A DNA stretch of 64,000 nt, taken from positions 3,319,001 to 3,383,000 of the forward strand of contig NW_026944385.1 in the NCBI RefSeq assembly GCF_033439725.1, in the 5' to 3' direction. The notes beneath the pieces are model-generated. The model did not search any database. It had not been told where the DNA came from and was given only the letters and a program-made list of their open reading frames with translations. Below are positions 34,096-45,555 of this stretch, one piece after another (positions within the stretch are counted from its first letter, which is position 1; every line of letters starts with the position of its first letter). This DNA comes from Neurospora tetraspora (Eukaryota; Ascomycota; Sordariomycetes; Sordariales; Sordariaceae). The translations under genes were made by a program, and so were the position numbers.

Positions 34096-36247
34096 CGAAC
34101 CATCCGACTCTACTCCGCTGTCACCACAATCCCCCATACAGGACCATCTTCCACTTGGCCAACATGAAGCGCACCAGGACTGCATCATACCGCAAAAAGT
34201 CATCCCTCGGAGAATTCTTCAAAGCAACACGCGACTGTCCCAGTACAGCCCATGGCAACGGTGGGGGTCCTCCTGGTTCTGGGAGCTAGCAGCAATGACA
34301 CTCAGCTGTCTCTCCCTGGTGTTAACACTGGGCATCCTCTACTTCTTTGACGGCAAACCTTTGGAATCGTGGCCCCTCTACCTTTCACTGAGCACAATCA
34401 TATCGACCCTGGCACAGATTTCTCGCACCTCCCTTGCCTTTGCCATTACGCCCTGTCTTGGGCAGGCAAAGTGGAATTGGTTTTCCCAAAGAGAAGATGA
34501 TGTTCTGGTCTTCAGAACCTTTGATGAGGCGAGTCGAGGGCCTCTGGGAAGTTTACAGTTGCTCTGGAAGCTCAAGTACCGGTAAGTTTGTGTTATTCGA
34601 GGGGATCGTAGTGCCGTCCAGTCCATTCACTTGTTCTTCAGCAGCTAACAAACTTATCTAATAGACATCTCGCCTGTCTCGGCGCTCTAGTAACGGTTGT
34701 CATGTTCGGATACGACCCCTTCGTCCAAGCCATAGTCGACACCTCTGGGGATGACTTTTTACTCACAGGAAGCTCAAGAGCCAAGATCCGGGCATCAAAC
34801 AGGATCTGCGTAGGCGAAGAGCAGACAACAGGAACCCAGATTACTTTGACAAACAAAAATGGCTCGATGGGACCCGGCACGGTGGTCTTGCAAGAAAGTG
34901 CACTGACAGCGGACTTTGGCTTAACGCTTGCCGTCTATGATGGATTCGTTAACAAGTCCTCGGCCTTGACAGACCCTTACCAGTCATCCTTCTCTTGCGA
35001 GACCGGTAACTGCACCTTCCAGATTTTCGACTCATTGGCAGTTTGCAGCCGTTGCGTCAATGTGTCAGATCATATTCGAAGGCAGCAAGTGCCCAAGGAA
35101 GGGACCACATATACACGATACGCACTACCATACGACTTGGAAATTCTCAACTGGGACGGCGCAAAGCAGCCGGAAAATGCATACCCAATTGTTCCTATAG
35201 AGTCTAATACACAGGCAGCTATATGGAGATACGGATCAACCATCGGCCGTTGCGAGCTCATCACCAAACCAAACCGTAGTCAAAGTCATAGCCAACCGGT
35301 CCGAGTCGATATCCTTTGACTACTTCACTTCCACCTTTGTTGTTTTCAGAATCATTCAGTCTACCCCGGAATTTGTCAACAACCTCTCGCCTTGGAATAC
35401 GACGTTCCCACTCGCCATGGAGTGCGGATTATCCTTCTGCGTCAACAGATACGAGTCGATGGTCAGTAAGGGCATACTCCATGAATCCATTCTTGACTCG
35501 TGGGCCGAGTGGTCACACCCGTCGTTGTTACCTCAAGACGACACTTTGGGAGGCAACATTACGGCAAAAAAACAAAGAGAAAACTGGATGCATCCTTTCA
35601 GCTACACACTAGGCAGTCCAGTCGGCCGAAAGCCAAATGGAATGCTGTGGGATTTTCCGCGATCTGATTTACTCCTGGCTTCACGTGCTACTGCGGTCTC
35701 CAACCACCTCTCCTACTTCAACATTACCCAAGTAACCATAGCCTCCACGATCGACTGGTTCACCCACGTCCTTGCCCCCGAGCCACTCATGTATCCAGTC
35801 ACAGCCGATACCGGTAACGGCAACCCCGTAGCCGGAGCCATCGCCAAATCCACTAACCTCAGCACCACTTTCGACAACGTCGCCTGGAGCATGACAGCCT
35901 GGATCCGCGAGAACGAAGGGGTATGGGTAACGGAGAGCTCTACGACAAAATGGGTGTTCCGTTTCCGCATCCGCTGGCCGTTCGTCACCGTTCCCGTTGC
36001 AGTCATGGTGGCGAGCGCGCTCTATCTTGGGCTTACCATATGGCAAACGCGGAGGAATTGTGTGGAACCATGGAAAGAGGACGCTTTGGCGGCAATAGCA
36101 CATGGACTTGACCAGGAGAGCAGAGCGAAGATTTGTCAGGCGGAAAGGGTGGGGCTGAGGAATGAAGCGGCGATGGGGATGAAGGTTAGGCTAAGGCAGG
36201 GGATGTATGGGGAGGTTGAGTTGAGGGATGTGCGTAAGGAGGGATGA
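34064..36247 (+). CDS. DUF3176-domain membrane protein, with a probable frameshift
   Basis: Exon 1 34064-34581, intron 34582-34664 (GTAAGT..AATAG), then 34665-36247. The N-terminal half has the DUF3176 pattern: WFWELAAMTLSCLSLVL, a second hydrophobic helix (LYLSLSTIISTLAQISRT), QAKWNWF and FDEASRGPLGSLQLLW. A large extracellular Cys- and N-glycosylation-rich region (CETGNCTF, CSRC) follows, and a C-terminal helix (WPFVTVPVAVMVASALYLGL). Near 35260-35280 the reading frame must move by one base (CELITKPN to TVVKVIANRS) for the protein to continue; with one base skipped the length is 699 residues. No consensus intron explains the shift, so this may be a pseudogene or a sequence error. The start lies in OPT-derived DNA, so the first residues may be recruited. 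Function of the family is unknown. Confidence 0.75.
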
Positions 36248-36459
36248 CCCGCGATAACATGATCTCAATGGCAAGGTAAGGAAAAGATGACGATGAAAGA
36301 GGGACTTTCCTGAACACACATCCATGAGCAAAGAACAACATAGGGTTAATATTAAGGTATGTAGTATTCGACTCCTATGTAGAGATATGAACCACGAAGC
36401 GTTCAACGCTCTCTCTCTTACACCTCAAAGTCTACCAGAGACTCTGACCGCTGAGGCCC

Positions 36460-36639
36460 TCAGAAGTGTTTAACACAAAGATAAGGCGAAGTCGTTGACT
36501 TGGCCCGGTTCTCCGCCAGCAGAAACTCCTCGCAGAACGCATACTGGCCCCTGAGCTTTGCGTATTCACACTGCGTGCCGGTACCGTCGATGGGGACTTT
36601 GCAGCCGCACTCCATGCGGGAGAATCCGAAGGTACACAT
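36460..36639 (-). CDS. Possible small cysteine-containing protein
   Basis: A 59-codon frame begins MCTFGFSRMECGCKVPIDG and has C-x8-C-x-C, then further Cys (TQCEYA, FCEEF, LCVKHF) in a spacing resembling small intracellular Cys-motif proteins common in Sordariomycetes. The ATG follows a poly-A leader on the minus strand. It has no signal peptide. The short length makes this tentative; the frame extends 17 codons further upstream to another ATG at 36690. Confidence 0.4.
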   Translation of the reverse strand: MCTFGFSRMECGCKVPIDGTGTQCEYAKLRGQYAFCEEFLLAENRAKSTTSPYLCVKHF

Positions 36640-37963
36640 GTTGGATGGTGTTTTTTTTTTTTGTTCTTGAGTGGGTGGGGAAAGGAGCAATGTCTGATGT
36701 TATGAATCCGATCCGATAGGTACAGAAAGGTGAGTGCAGTTGTTTGATGTACACGGGATTTAAAATGTGGTGGTGATGATGATGATGTATAGTGTGTGTA
36801 TGATGAAACGGGAAGTGAGAGAGAGGTTTCCAGACTTATTATACACAGCGAGCGGTATTCAATTATTAGTGTATTACATACAACCAACCTATGAAGGCAC
36901 GAACTCGGAAGTCCCCGGGTACATGTACATGAACAGAGATATTTCATTCTTTCAATGCCGTCCGTCTCTCCTCGGCTTCCCGAACTTCCCTTTTGTTCCG
37001 GTCATCTATCTGGATTTGGGACAAGGTAGCAAGCAGGCTAGTAGTGGATGAACAAGAACATCAGTCCCATCTTCAAGCCGTATTGCAAAGGTCAGTAAGA
37101 AGTGTCCTTTGTCCATGATATATTAACAATCCGCTTTGTTAGTACTAAGGCGTGCCTCGATCCATCGATGGCTTACTTGGTCTTTGAACCTCTCCTTGTG
37201 GTAAAACGAGTCTTTTTACTGTCCATTGTCCATCACATGTTCTCGAACGGATAGTACTATTCCCGAGTTCTCAATAAAAGAACTGTGGGTCTTTGGATTA
37301 CTGAAGAAAGAAAGAAAGCTGGAAGAATAATTAACTTAAACAAGCAAGGACACGCAAGACCTAGCTACTAGACCTTTAACCCATTCAAAGGCTTGGAAGA
37401 AGGCATTAAGGTTCTGTTCCCTCCCATTAGCAGTTAACTGAAGCAAGTACGTCCGCGTGTTTTCCTCAGGTTTCTTTTTTAAAACACTGGAGAAAGCTGC
37501 ACTCACCCACCCACCCCAGATCTACACGCACCCTCCCGTCCTTTTTGCAAGACACTTGCCCATAACTTTTTACCATCGCCCAAGATTTTCCTAATATTTG
37601 GCACAGTTACCTAGTATTTGTTCCATGTCTTGCCTAGAAACATTCGCACCGCCGAAGTTCTGCAACGTACCTACTAACATTGACAAATGACGCTGACGGT
37701 TGACTCCAAAATGCCCGCAATTGCAATTGGATAAAAGGAGAAAAATACGGCAAAAATAAGCTCGGGATAGGTTCCCTTACATGGCATTTGCTACGCGTGG
37801 GTGGAACTTGGTATGTTGTCGATGAGACAGGTTGCGCGTAGATTTGGGGTTGGTGCGGCTACTGCTTCCCTTTATATTTCTCCCTTCTTCTTGTTAAAAA
37901 TCTATCTCTAGATACTGTCCTCCTATCCAAGATGTTGTCTCAGACCACATCAAAGTTGCAGAC
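36640..37963. other. Intergenic
   Basis: No gene recognised. It holds a run of T at about 36650, a GATGAT repeat at about 36770-36786 and otherwise ordinary sequence. It lies upstream of the small Cys gene and downstream of the P450 3' end. Confidence 0.45.
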
Positions 37964-39800
37964 TCAAACCTTCTCCCTCCTCCTCACCCTCATCCTCGCC
38001 TCCCTCGGCGGAAACTGCGCCTCCGTCAACCAAACAGTAGGCGGTCTCTCCCCCTTATACTCCGGCGGCAGCTCAACATCGTAATTCCCAAACAAGTAAG
38101 CCATGGCCATCTTGATCTCAAAGTCAATCAAGAACCGTCCCGGGCAGGCATGCTTGCCATTGCTAAACGGCAAATAATCCAGACTCGTCGACACAAACGT
38201 AAGCGGCGGCCCCCCTTCCTTACCCACCTGCTGTTCTCTGATCCTCGAGAACCGGAACGGATCAAACTTCTTGGACTGCTCGTACTTGCTCTCGCTGGTC
38301 TGCGCCGCGTAGCTCAGTACCGAGAACGTGCACCCTTTCGGTAATTCCAGCCCGGTATCCGTGACGATGCCATCCGTCAACGCCTTGCGGAACAGGACGC
38401 GCCCACCGAAAGTGTGCAGCCGCATCGTCTCGCGCTGCACGCTGTCGCCGCGGACAATCTTGGCCAGTTTGGCCTTGGTCCACGTGTTCGGGTTCCCGTC
38501 CGAGTGGGCCACGCGCTCGAGCTCGTCGCGGAGCACCGAAACCGTGTCGAACTCCTTGTCGGAGCTGAGGATGTTCAGGATCATGTTGGTGATCATGAAG
38601 GCGGACTGGTGCATCGACCCGAAGTTGGCGACGGCGAGACGCGTGGTGATGTTCTTAAAGTCGCCGAGCTCGTGCGGCCGCTCGCGTTGGGCGTAGCGGA
38701 GCATGATCTGGAAGTGATCGCGTGGCTCGTTTGGGTCGGCGTCGGTGCGCGGACGCTTGAGGTACTCGAGACGTTGGACGTAGATGGGGTGGAGGAGCTT
38801 CCCGAGTTTCCGAAGGTTCAACCGGAGGCCGATGGCGGCAAGCCGTGTGGTGAAGGGTCGGAGGACTCCCGGGGATGCGAGACCGGTGCCGGCGGTGGTA
38901 ACGAACTGCTCGTTTATGTCCAGGGAGGTTTGCAGGTACTCTGGGCTACGACCTGGGGGAAGATGCGTTGTTAGTGGCACGAAAGACCAAATGATGAGGG
39001 AATTTTGTGTGAGAGTCATGGGGATAACCTACACAAAGGAAGACCAATGGTAAAGCGGCTGTTTGCCTGAGCAATGACCCTTTTGATGACATCGAAAATG
39101 TTCACTTCAACCCATTCTCCAGGAGCGGTACCTAGGTACGTATCGAAGGCAACGCCCACTTCGTCGTTCAGAGCGTCCATGAGGTTGTCCAACGAGGGAA
39201 TGAGTTCATTCTTGACAACCGTCCCCTGCCATGGATCGACGAGAAATATGTCATTGCCCAGCGAGTGGGCAATCTGGTCATATTGGGCAAACGCATGGGA
39301 AGCGCTCAAGCGGTCATCGTCATATGTATTGATCCATTTGTAGGAGCTCGGAGGCAGGATGAGCTCATTGAGAAAGCCAACTCCAGGAATGACGACGGCC
39401 TGGCCTTTATCCAAGTACTATCAGGAGTCAGCCACCAAACTCTTGAGGGATGCTTCAAGTAAGGGCAGGGTGCATGGATAGGATCCAGATCTAAGCTTAC
39501 CTTCTCATAAGCCTCCTTGTGGAGATTGACGCAGTCTGTGATATAAGCCCATCGTGTCTTGAGACTGAAGCGAGTAGCCCCCGGCGGCTCTCGGATGAAA
39601 GGGACGCCCTTAGGAAGAGGTTGCGCAAAGAAGACTTTCTCGACCACGTAGAGGATAGCAACGAACCCGAGAGAGAGCAGACCAATGCCTGTCCAACTCG
39701 AGGGCTCGGGAAGAAAGTGGGCTAACAGTGCCATTGGTATGAAGGAGTAATGGATCCCACTTGCCACCTCATCAGACAGTTGCAGAGTGTCAGTCGACAC
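37964..39800 (-). CDS. Cytochrome P450 monooxygenase
   Basis: Three exons, 39800-39501, 39417-39033 and 38952-37964 (introns GTAAGC..GATAG and GTAGGT..CCCAG), encode 557 residues. The N-terminus has an ER membrane anchor (LLSLGFVAILYVVEKVFF) before the proline hinge (PLPKGVPF). The ExxR motif is ETMR, and the heme-binding loop FSNGKHACPGRF (491-502) has Cys498. The text IGLPLCRSPEYL is typical of fungal P450s of the alkaloid/terpenoid oxidase type. The I-helix threonine region was not clear to me. Substrate unknown; no synthase or transferase genes lie next to it. The hAT transposon inserted about 270 bp upstream of its start. Confidence 0.92.
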
Positions 39801-40059
39801 ACAAACGATGTTGGGAAAGAGCGAGCTTTATCAATCCGTCAGGCGCCTCATCGAAAGTACCTGCCTGTACGACGGGGCAGGTACGGCCAGTTTAGTGCTT
39901 ACTCCATCTGCACATTGGGCAACATTGTCGGTCTTGTTGGCTCGCTTCAAGTTCAGCCCTCTGCCAAAGAGCGAGGAAAATTCCTTTGTTTCTTTGGGCA
40001 ATTAGTACCTGGACGTCTATGATAGGCGCGCCACTTGTGTCTGAGTGGCTGGTTCGGTT

Positions 40060-40067
40060 GAGTGCAG
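40060..40067. repeat. 8-bp target duplication, left copy (hAT)
   Basis: GAGTGCAG directly before the CAGGGT end of the element; the identical 8 bases follow its other end at 43389-43396. Confidence 0.9.
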
Positions 40068-43000
40068 CAGGGTAGGAAATAAACCAAATCTGGTCAAACC
40101 AAGTCTGAATAAACCCGCCTCCAGACGGGGTTAAACCAAGGTCGAGATTTGGCTTACAAACCCAAATCTAGGGTCCCCGGACTTGATTTTGCAAGCAAAT
40201 CTTCCTGATTGGTAAAAATTCTTCAAATCTAGTCATTTTATACGTGCAAATCCAGTTTTTGAAGGTTCAAATCTATTAACAGGGCTTGATTAGGCTCTAG
40301 GAGCCAACTATAAATCGGGGGTTTGCCCTATAATTTTCCGTATAGAATTTTCATACCTAAAAATTAACGAATTGATTTTAAATCGCTTTTTAGTACTTTA
40401 TATAATTAGTAACCAAATTAATTATATACAATTCTATAAAGCACGTACCTTTATTAATACGCTATATTATAATTATAATTAATATTCCCTTTAATTCCTA
40501 ATCCCTATAAAAGAACGTATTTATTAATAGCCTTATAAAGCCCGCTATTACTTCTACTTTTAATACCCTCCGTACTACTCGTAAAAATTCCTTTAAGGAA
40601 TAAATATTAAAATTTTTCGCTATCGATATTAAAATCCTTCCTTATAGTATTAATAACCTCCCTACCGTACGTTCGAACGGGAATTACTATATATTAGAGA
40701 AATAAATATATATTAAGAAGGCAAGGAACTCGTAAATCATCCTCTATAATTATTACTTTATTAAAATCTTTAAGGATAATAAATTTAATACCGTCTAATA
40801 TTATAAATATTATTTTATTACGTTTAATAATATATAATCCCTTTTATACTTAACAATTATATATTGATCGAATATAAATTTCGTTACTACCTCCCCTAAT
40901 AAATATTTACGTCAGCTATATAAAAAATATTCGCCGTTAACCGCCGAAAATTCTAATTTAAAACGTTCAAAATCGGTAGCTAATAAATTCGTCGAAAATA
41001 CTATTAAATAATCTATTTTAAAATTAGTTACTAAAAAGTTTAAAAGATTATTCCTTGACTAAATTATTAACGCTAATATACCCTTTTGTATAACTTCGTT
41101 TCCGGAGTTCCGTAATTTAATACTATTAATAAATAAGTAATTAACGATTAAATTATTACCCTAATAAATATATAATAAGAGTATAGGTTAAGGAATAGTA
41201 TAATATTTATTTTAATATATTAAAATAAAAATTCGCCCGCTTCCTATATAAAACGTATTTCTTTTTCGATCTTTAAACTTCGATTAACTAATACACTTTT
41301 TTCGGTCTTATTATTTATTATATCGGTAAAGAATAGAAGTTAGAATATTAATTATTCAATTTCTACTATATAATAAGTAGCTATAATAGCGAGAACGTTA
41401 TATTAATTATATTAATTTATTTTAATTTAATTAAATTATTTATAAAAAACTTTAATTAATTTCAATTAAATAATATATAAATTAACAAGATTTATATGAA
41501 TTATATATTTAAGGGGTTAATTAATTTTCTTAATAATAAATATAAATGTAAAATTAAAAACCAATGCGTACGTTACTTTAATTACGTCTTTAATTTAATA
41601 ATAAAGGTTGTAATTCGAAATAATAATAAAAACATACCGTAATACTTACTGAAATTTATAGAATTTACTATTTAAAAAAAAGAAGTTTTATTAGCCAAAT
41701 AGTAAAAATAAAACTCCTTAAAGAAACTTTATAATATTTACTATTTTATCCGCTAATTTCCTTAATATTATAAAAAATTCGTTCGTATTATTAAAATAAA
41801 ATTAAAAGCAAATAAAAAAGGGGCGCGTAAATAGGGTATTGGACCGAAATTAATAATTATAATTAAATATACCTTTTTAACTATAAGGGAAATTTTCAAA
41901 CCGATAGCGACTATTATCCTTAATAATGTAACGAAGTAGAACTTTAACTACGCAATAATTAAAAGAGGGATTAAATTACGTAATACTATTAATACGTACT
42001 CATTAAAAATATATAATTATTGAAATATAATAAAGAAAATATTAATAGAAAATTAATTTGATAAGGATAATTAAGTAACGTTTATTTAAATAATAAATAT
42101 TTTAAAAGATTTTATATTTTTTAATAAAATTTTCGAAACGAGAATTCCCTTTATTAGTAAAGTATTATTATTATTATATTAATTAATTAACCATCTTAAA
42201 AGTAAGCGAATGTAATATTTAATTACGCTCGCTTTTAAATAATTTATTAAATTAAATATTACCCCTATCTACCTAACACTAATAGTAACTCCTCCTACTT
42301 CTTATCCTACCTAATGATTTTAACGACCCTAATGTATTATATAATTACTATAAAAGTTTTAAAATAATAGAATTAAATTATTTAGCGGAATATAATGATG
42401 TAATTAATAAGTTGCGGTATTAATTATTCTTACCCCTTTTCTAAAAAAAAAATTGAAATTTCTATACGCTTTTAAAAGGAAGAGAAGGAGGGAGAGCTAT
42501 TACTTCCCTTTATTAATAATAATACTATTTTAATTAATATTAATATCGATTACGCTATCGCTAAATTTAAAAAATATAGGAAAATAATAGAGGATACGCC
42601 CGTTTATTAATTTACTATAATTTTATACTTTAAGTATCGTATTCGCTAATTTAATTTTAATTTCCTTAAAAAATAACGAAATAATATTATTGTACGCTTT
42701 TAATAATTTTAATTAAACGGTTATATTTAGAGCCCTCCCCCCTAACTGTAAGTACCGCTACTTCTTTTTAAAGTTCGCCCTCTTCTTAAATTTAATTAAT
42801 TAATTAGTAATAGTTATTATACTAAGCCCGCTCCTACCCCTTCTCCTCCAAAATAAAATATTAAAATTACGCAATAGATTAATAATTTCCTAAAAAAGGG
42901 TATTACTGATATTTTATAATAATAGAACGATTATAAAAAAGAGTATACAACTCTATTACGTATAATATTTAATATCTTTTTTATACTAATGGAATTAAAC

Positions 43001-43388
43001 GAGTACGAACGACCTTTTAATACTGCCAAATATATAGTAAAGAATTGTATTAATTTCAATTATAATATTATTAATATACTTTAGTATTTAAAGAATTAGT
43101 AGAGGACTGGCCTCTATAATGATATATTTATATATAAATACGAGAGAAATAGTCCCTCACTACGTGAATTAAACGTCGAAAACGATAATTTCAATTTGTA
43201 GAGTATGTAAAGTATAAGAGTTATAGGGGCCGGTGCCCGGAACAATTAGATAATCCGTAGATTTAAAGACTCAAATCTGCAAATCCAAGCCCGATTTCCC
43301 CACTTTTCAAACAAATCTGCAAATTTACCCTCAAATCAAGTCCAAATCTGGGGTCAGATTTGACTTACTTGGTTTATTTCCCACCCTG
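40068..43388 (+). mobile_element. hAT-family DNA transposon, RIP-mutated core
   Basis: A 3,321-bp element with terminal inverted repeats CAGGGTRGGAAATAAACCAA (19 of 20 bases alike) and a perfect 8-bp target duplication GAGTGCAG, both diagnostic of hAT. The outer 200-250 bp at each end keep normal composition and carry many copies of AAATCTG or its complement, as expected for hAT subterminal transposase sites. The core from about 40.32 to 43.22 kb is heavily RIP-mutated. Around 41.27-41.7 kb the + strand reads as a hAT transposase: a remnant of FDLWTSPN, then FFGLIIYYIG, a SGENV-like stretch and onward. No functional frame is left. Confidence 0.92.
41240..42450 (+). pseudogene. Decayed hAT transposase core
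   Basis: The reading gives FDL.TSIN.YTFFGLIIYYIG and then a serine/glycine-poor SENVI segment, matching the hAT core around its first catalytic Asp and the following GENIA-like motif. Many TAA and TAG stops interrupt it. The C-terminal dimerisation region could not be identified with confidence. Confidence 0.6.
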
Positions 43389-43396
43389 GAGTGCAG
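43389..43396. repeat. 8-bp target duplication, right copy (hAT)
   Basis: GAGTGCAG directly after the CCCTG end of the element, identical to 40060-40067. Confidence 0.9.
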
Positions 43397-43615
43397 TGCA
43401 TCGCTTGGATAACTAACCGTTTTTTTTTTGCGTTTGAAGAGCGCCATCTACGTCACCTATGTAAGTGACAAAGCATTCTGACTCGCTCTCTTAGACGCAA
43501 CCGCCAACCGATCCCCCACACCCACCTTAAGCTGTGCCTCACAGGGCGGCCGATCCCTGTCCCTTAACTCCTTATCCGACCCAGTCCGACTGTCCTCGGA
43601 CTCCCGCGAACTCAA

Positions 43616-44794
43616 CTAGAAGCTGACACTGCTAACAGCCGAGCTGATGATATACCTCACGCCCTCCGCCTCCGTCACGGTATACAGACGCCCGCCATTC
43701 CTCTTGTCATAGCTCAGATCCTCGGGGCTCCTGGGGTAGAAGCCCGCATTCTGCTTCGCCACGCCGCCGGGAACCCAGGCCCAGAGATCGCCCTTGGACG
43801 CTCCTTTGCTTCGCGAGAGGTAGAACTTGCCGTTCGCCGACACGGCGCCCTGCATGCGCTCAATGTTGACGCAGTAGGCCCAGATGGCCTTGGAGACGCC
43901 GCTGCTGTCGGTCTTGAGGCGGCGGGTGGTGTAGTCGAGCTCGTACCGGACCAGACGGATGGGGTCCGAGGTTGAGGTTTGATACTCGCCGACGATGAGA
44001 CTGTCGGGGGTGATGGTGCGATCCAGGGCCATGTAGGAGTGCCGGAACTCGAAGGAGGAAGACCACTTGTACCATCTGTAGGATAAGAGTGGAAAGGTTA
44101 GTGCGGGAGCAAGAAGAGAGGATAAGACACGACTGACCTAATTTGAGGAATCACATATTTGTAGCCAGCAGCCGAGTAGACACCGCTGGAGACCTTGCCA
44201 ACGTCTTCGCCATCTCCAACTTGCCAGATGTTGGTCAAGTCAAAGACTCTGATACCATTGTAAGTGTCCAAGACCCACAAAGTGTTTCCATACCACATGA
44301 TACCACCTGCATGTACCGGCACCTCTCTGAAGTTGTCGGATGCATGCGGGTATACGAGCAGTGCATGGCGGTAGGTATCATCGGCTCGATTCACAAACGT
44401 AACTCGGACGCTTTTATCATCATCGCGGTGCCAGCTCACGATCCAGCCATTGATACCTTCGTACAAGCGCATCGGCCGTCGAGGTGATACCTTGTGGCAC
44501 CCACTTGGTTGTGTCCTCATCGTTGAAGTCTGAAGTATGCTGCCACAGCTTGCGCCCGGAGGAATCGGTGGTCATCTGGTGATTGCCATCGTTGAAGACG
44601 TCGGCGACCGATACCTTCTTGCCGGCCGCGGTGTAGATCTTGGAGAGGGAGGCAACGTTGACATTGTCTGCTTGCTCGGTGAGCTTGAAGTCTGAGCCCG
44701 TCTTTTCCTTTGAGGTGGTTGAGCAGTCGCTGGGGTCTGAAGCAAGTGAAAGAGTGGCCGCAGCCAGGGTGAAGATTGCTGATGCGAACCTCAT
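43616..44794 (-). pseudogene. Secreted hypothetical protein gene with a one-base frameshift
   Basis: Start at 44794 (signal peptide MRFASAIFTLAAATLSLA). Coding continues to about 44470 in one frame (SDCSTTSKEK, KLTEQADNVNV, KWVPQGITSTADAL), then must shift by one base near 44465 to continue as YEGINGWIVSWHRDDDKSVRV, HALLVYPHASDNFREVPVHAGGIMWYG and onward. An intron 44137-44077 (GTCAGT..TACAG) joins to WYKWSSSFEFRHSYMALD and the end at 43616. Except for the shift the protein is coherent, about 370 residues, repetitive and beta-rich, similar to secreted proteins seen in fungi and actinomycetes. No catalytic motif is seen. Either a recent pseudogene or a sequence error. Confidence 0.7.
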
Positions 44795-45555
44795 GTTGGA
44801 GTGATCAGCTGCAAAAGGAGAGGAAGTTGAAGTCACTTCGTTACCTACTTAGTACGGGATCTGAACGTTCAAGTATGGCATGGTGGTTGCCGTCTTTATA
44901 GCTATTTCCCGCAAAGTCATTCCTCGAGAGTTGTCTAACACATAATTTACTGACCTTCCACTTTAGACCTGTACTACCGTTCAAGACCTTGCCACTCATG
45001 GTGATTGATCCGCGATAGAGCTTGGTTGTGGGGTAGCAACTCACCACGAGATACTCTTTCACTTACAAAGGTGGGATGCATCTTGGCCTCCACAACGTGC
45101 TGTTGTGGCACAATAGCATTGGTCTATAGCGTCTGTTCCTGCGTCTCATTAGCGGCTTTGCTGCTGTAAGAAAGTGGTATTTTTGGCAAGGTGGCACCGG
45201 GGAAGAGATGATCTTCAGATGAGGGTCCGTAAGATCGGGTTGTCATATCCCCGAACCCATCCTGTGTGAGACAAATAGCATCGCCGGTCGGTCTGGAACG
45301 GTGGCATTGGATCTTGTTGTAACTTTCGAAGCAACAAGAAAAGACAAAGGCTTGCTTTGTGGATACCTTGGTTGACAGACCATAAGAGGGGTGAATGTTT
45401 GCGTTTCTCTTACTTTCGGTCAGTGATTCCTTCCCCTTTCCGTTCTCAGTTCTTGATTCTTCGTTCTTGCTCTAACAGCAGTCTCTCCTTCCTCAACAAC
45501 CTCTGTTACCCAGTCCACCTCCTTCTTCTTCTCCTTCTCAACTCCTCTTCCCTCA
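44795..45555. other. Intergenic
   Basis: Promoter region of the secreted-protein gene (-) and downstream region of the acidic hypothetical gene (-). No gene recognised. Pyrimidine-rich stretches near 45.42-45.55 kb. Confidence 0.45.

Noticed and set aside
33446-34096. Minus-strand frames of 203 and 216 codons
   Set aside because: They run antisense to the K/R/E repeat pseudogene; their repeats mirror it and the rest is the copied OPT fragment.
38290-38330. tRNA D-arm-like GCGTAGCTCAG
   Set aside because: It lies inside the P450 coding region and no T arm or acceptor stem accompanies it.
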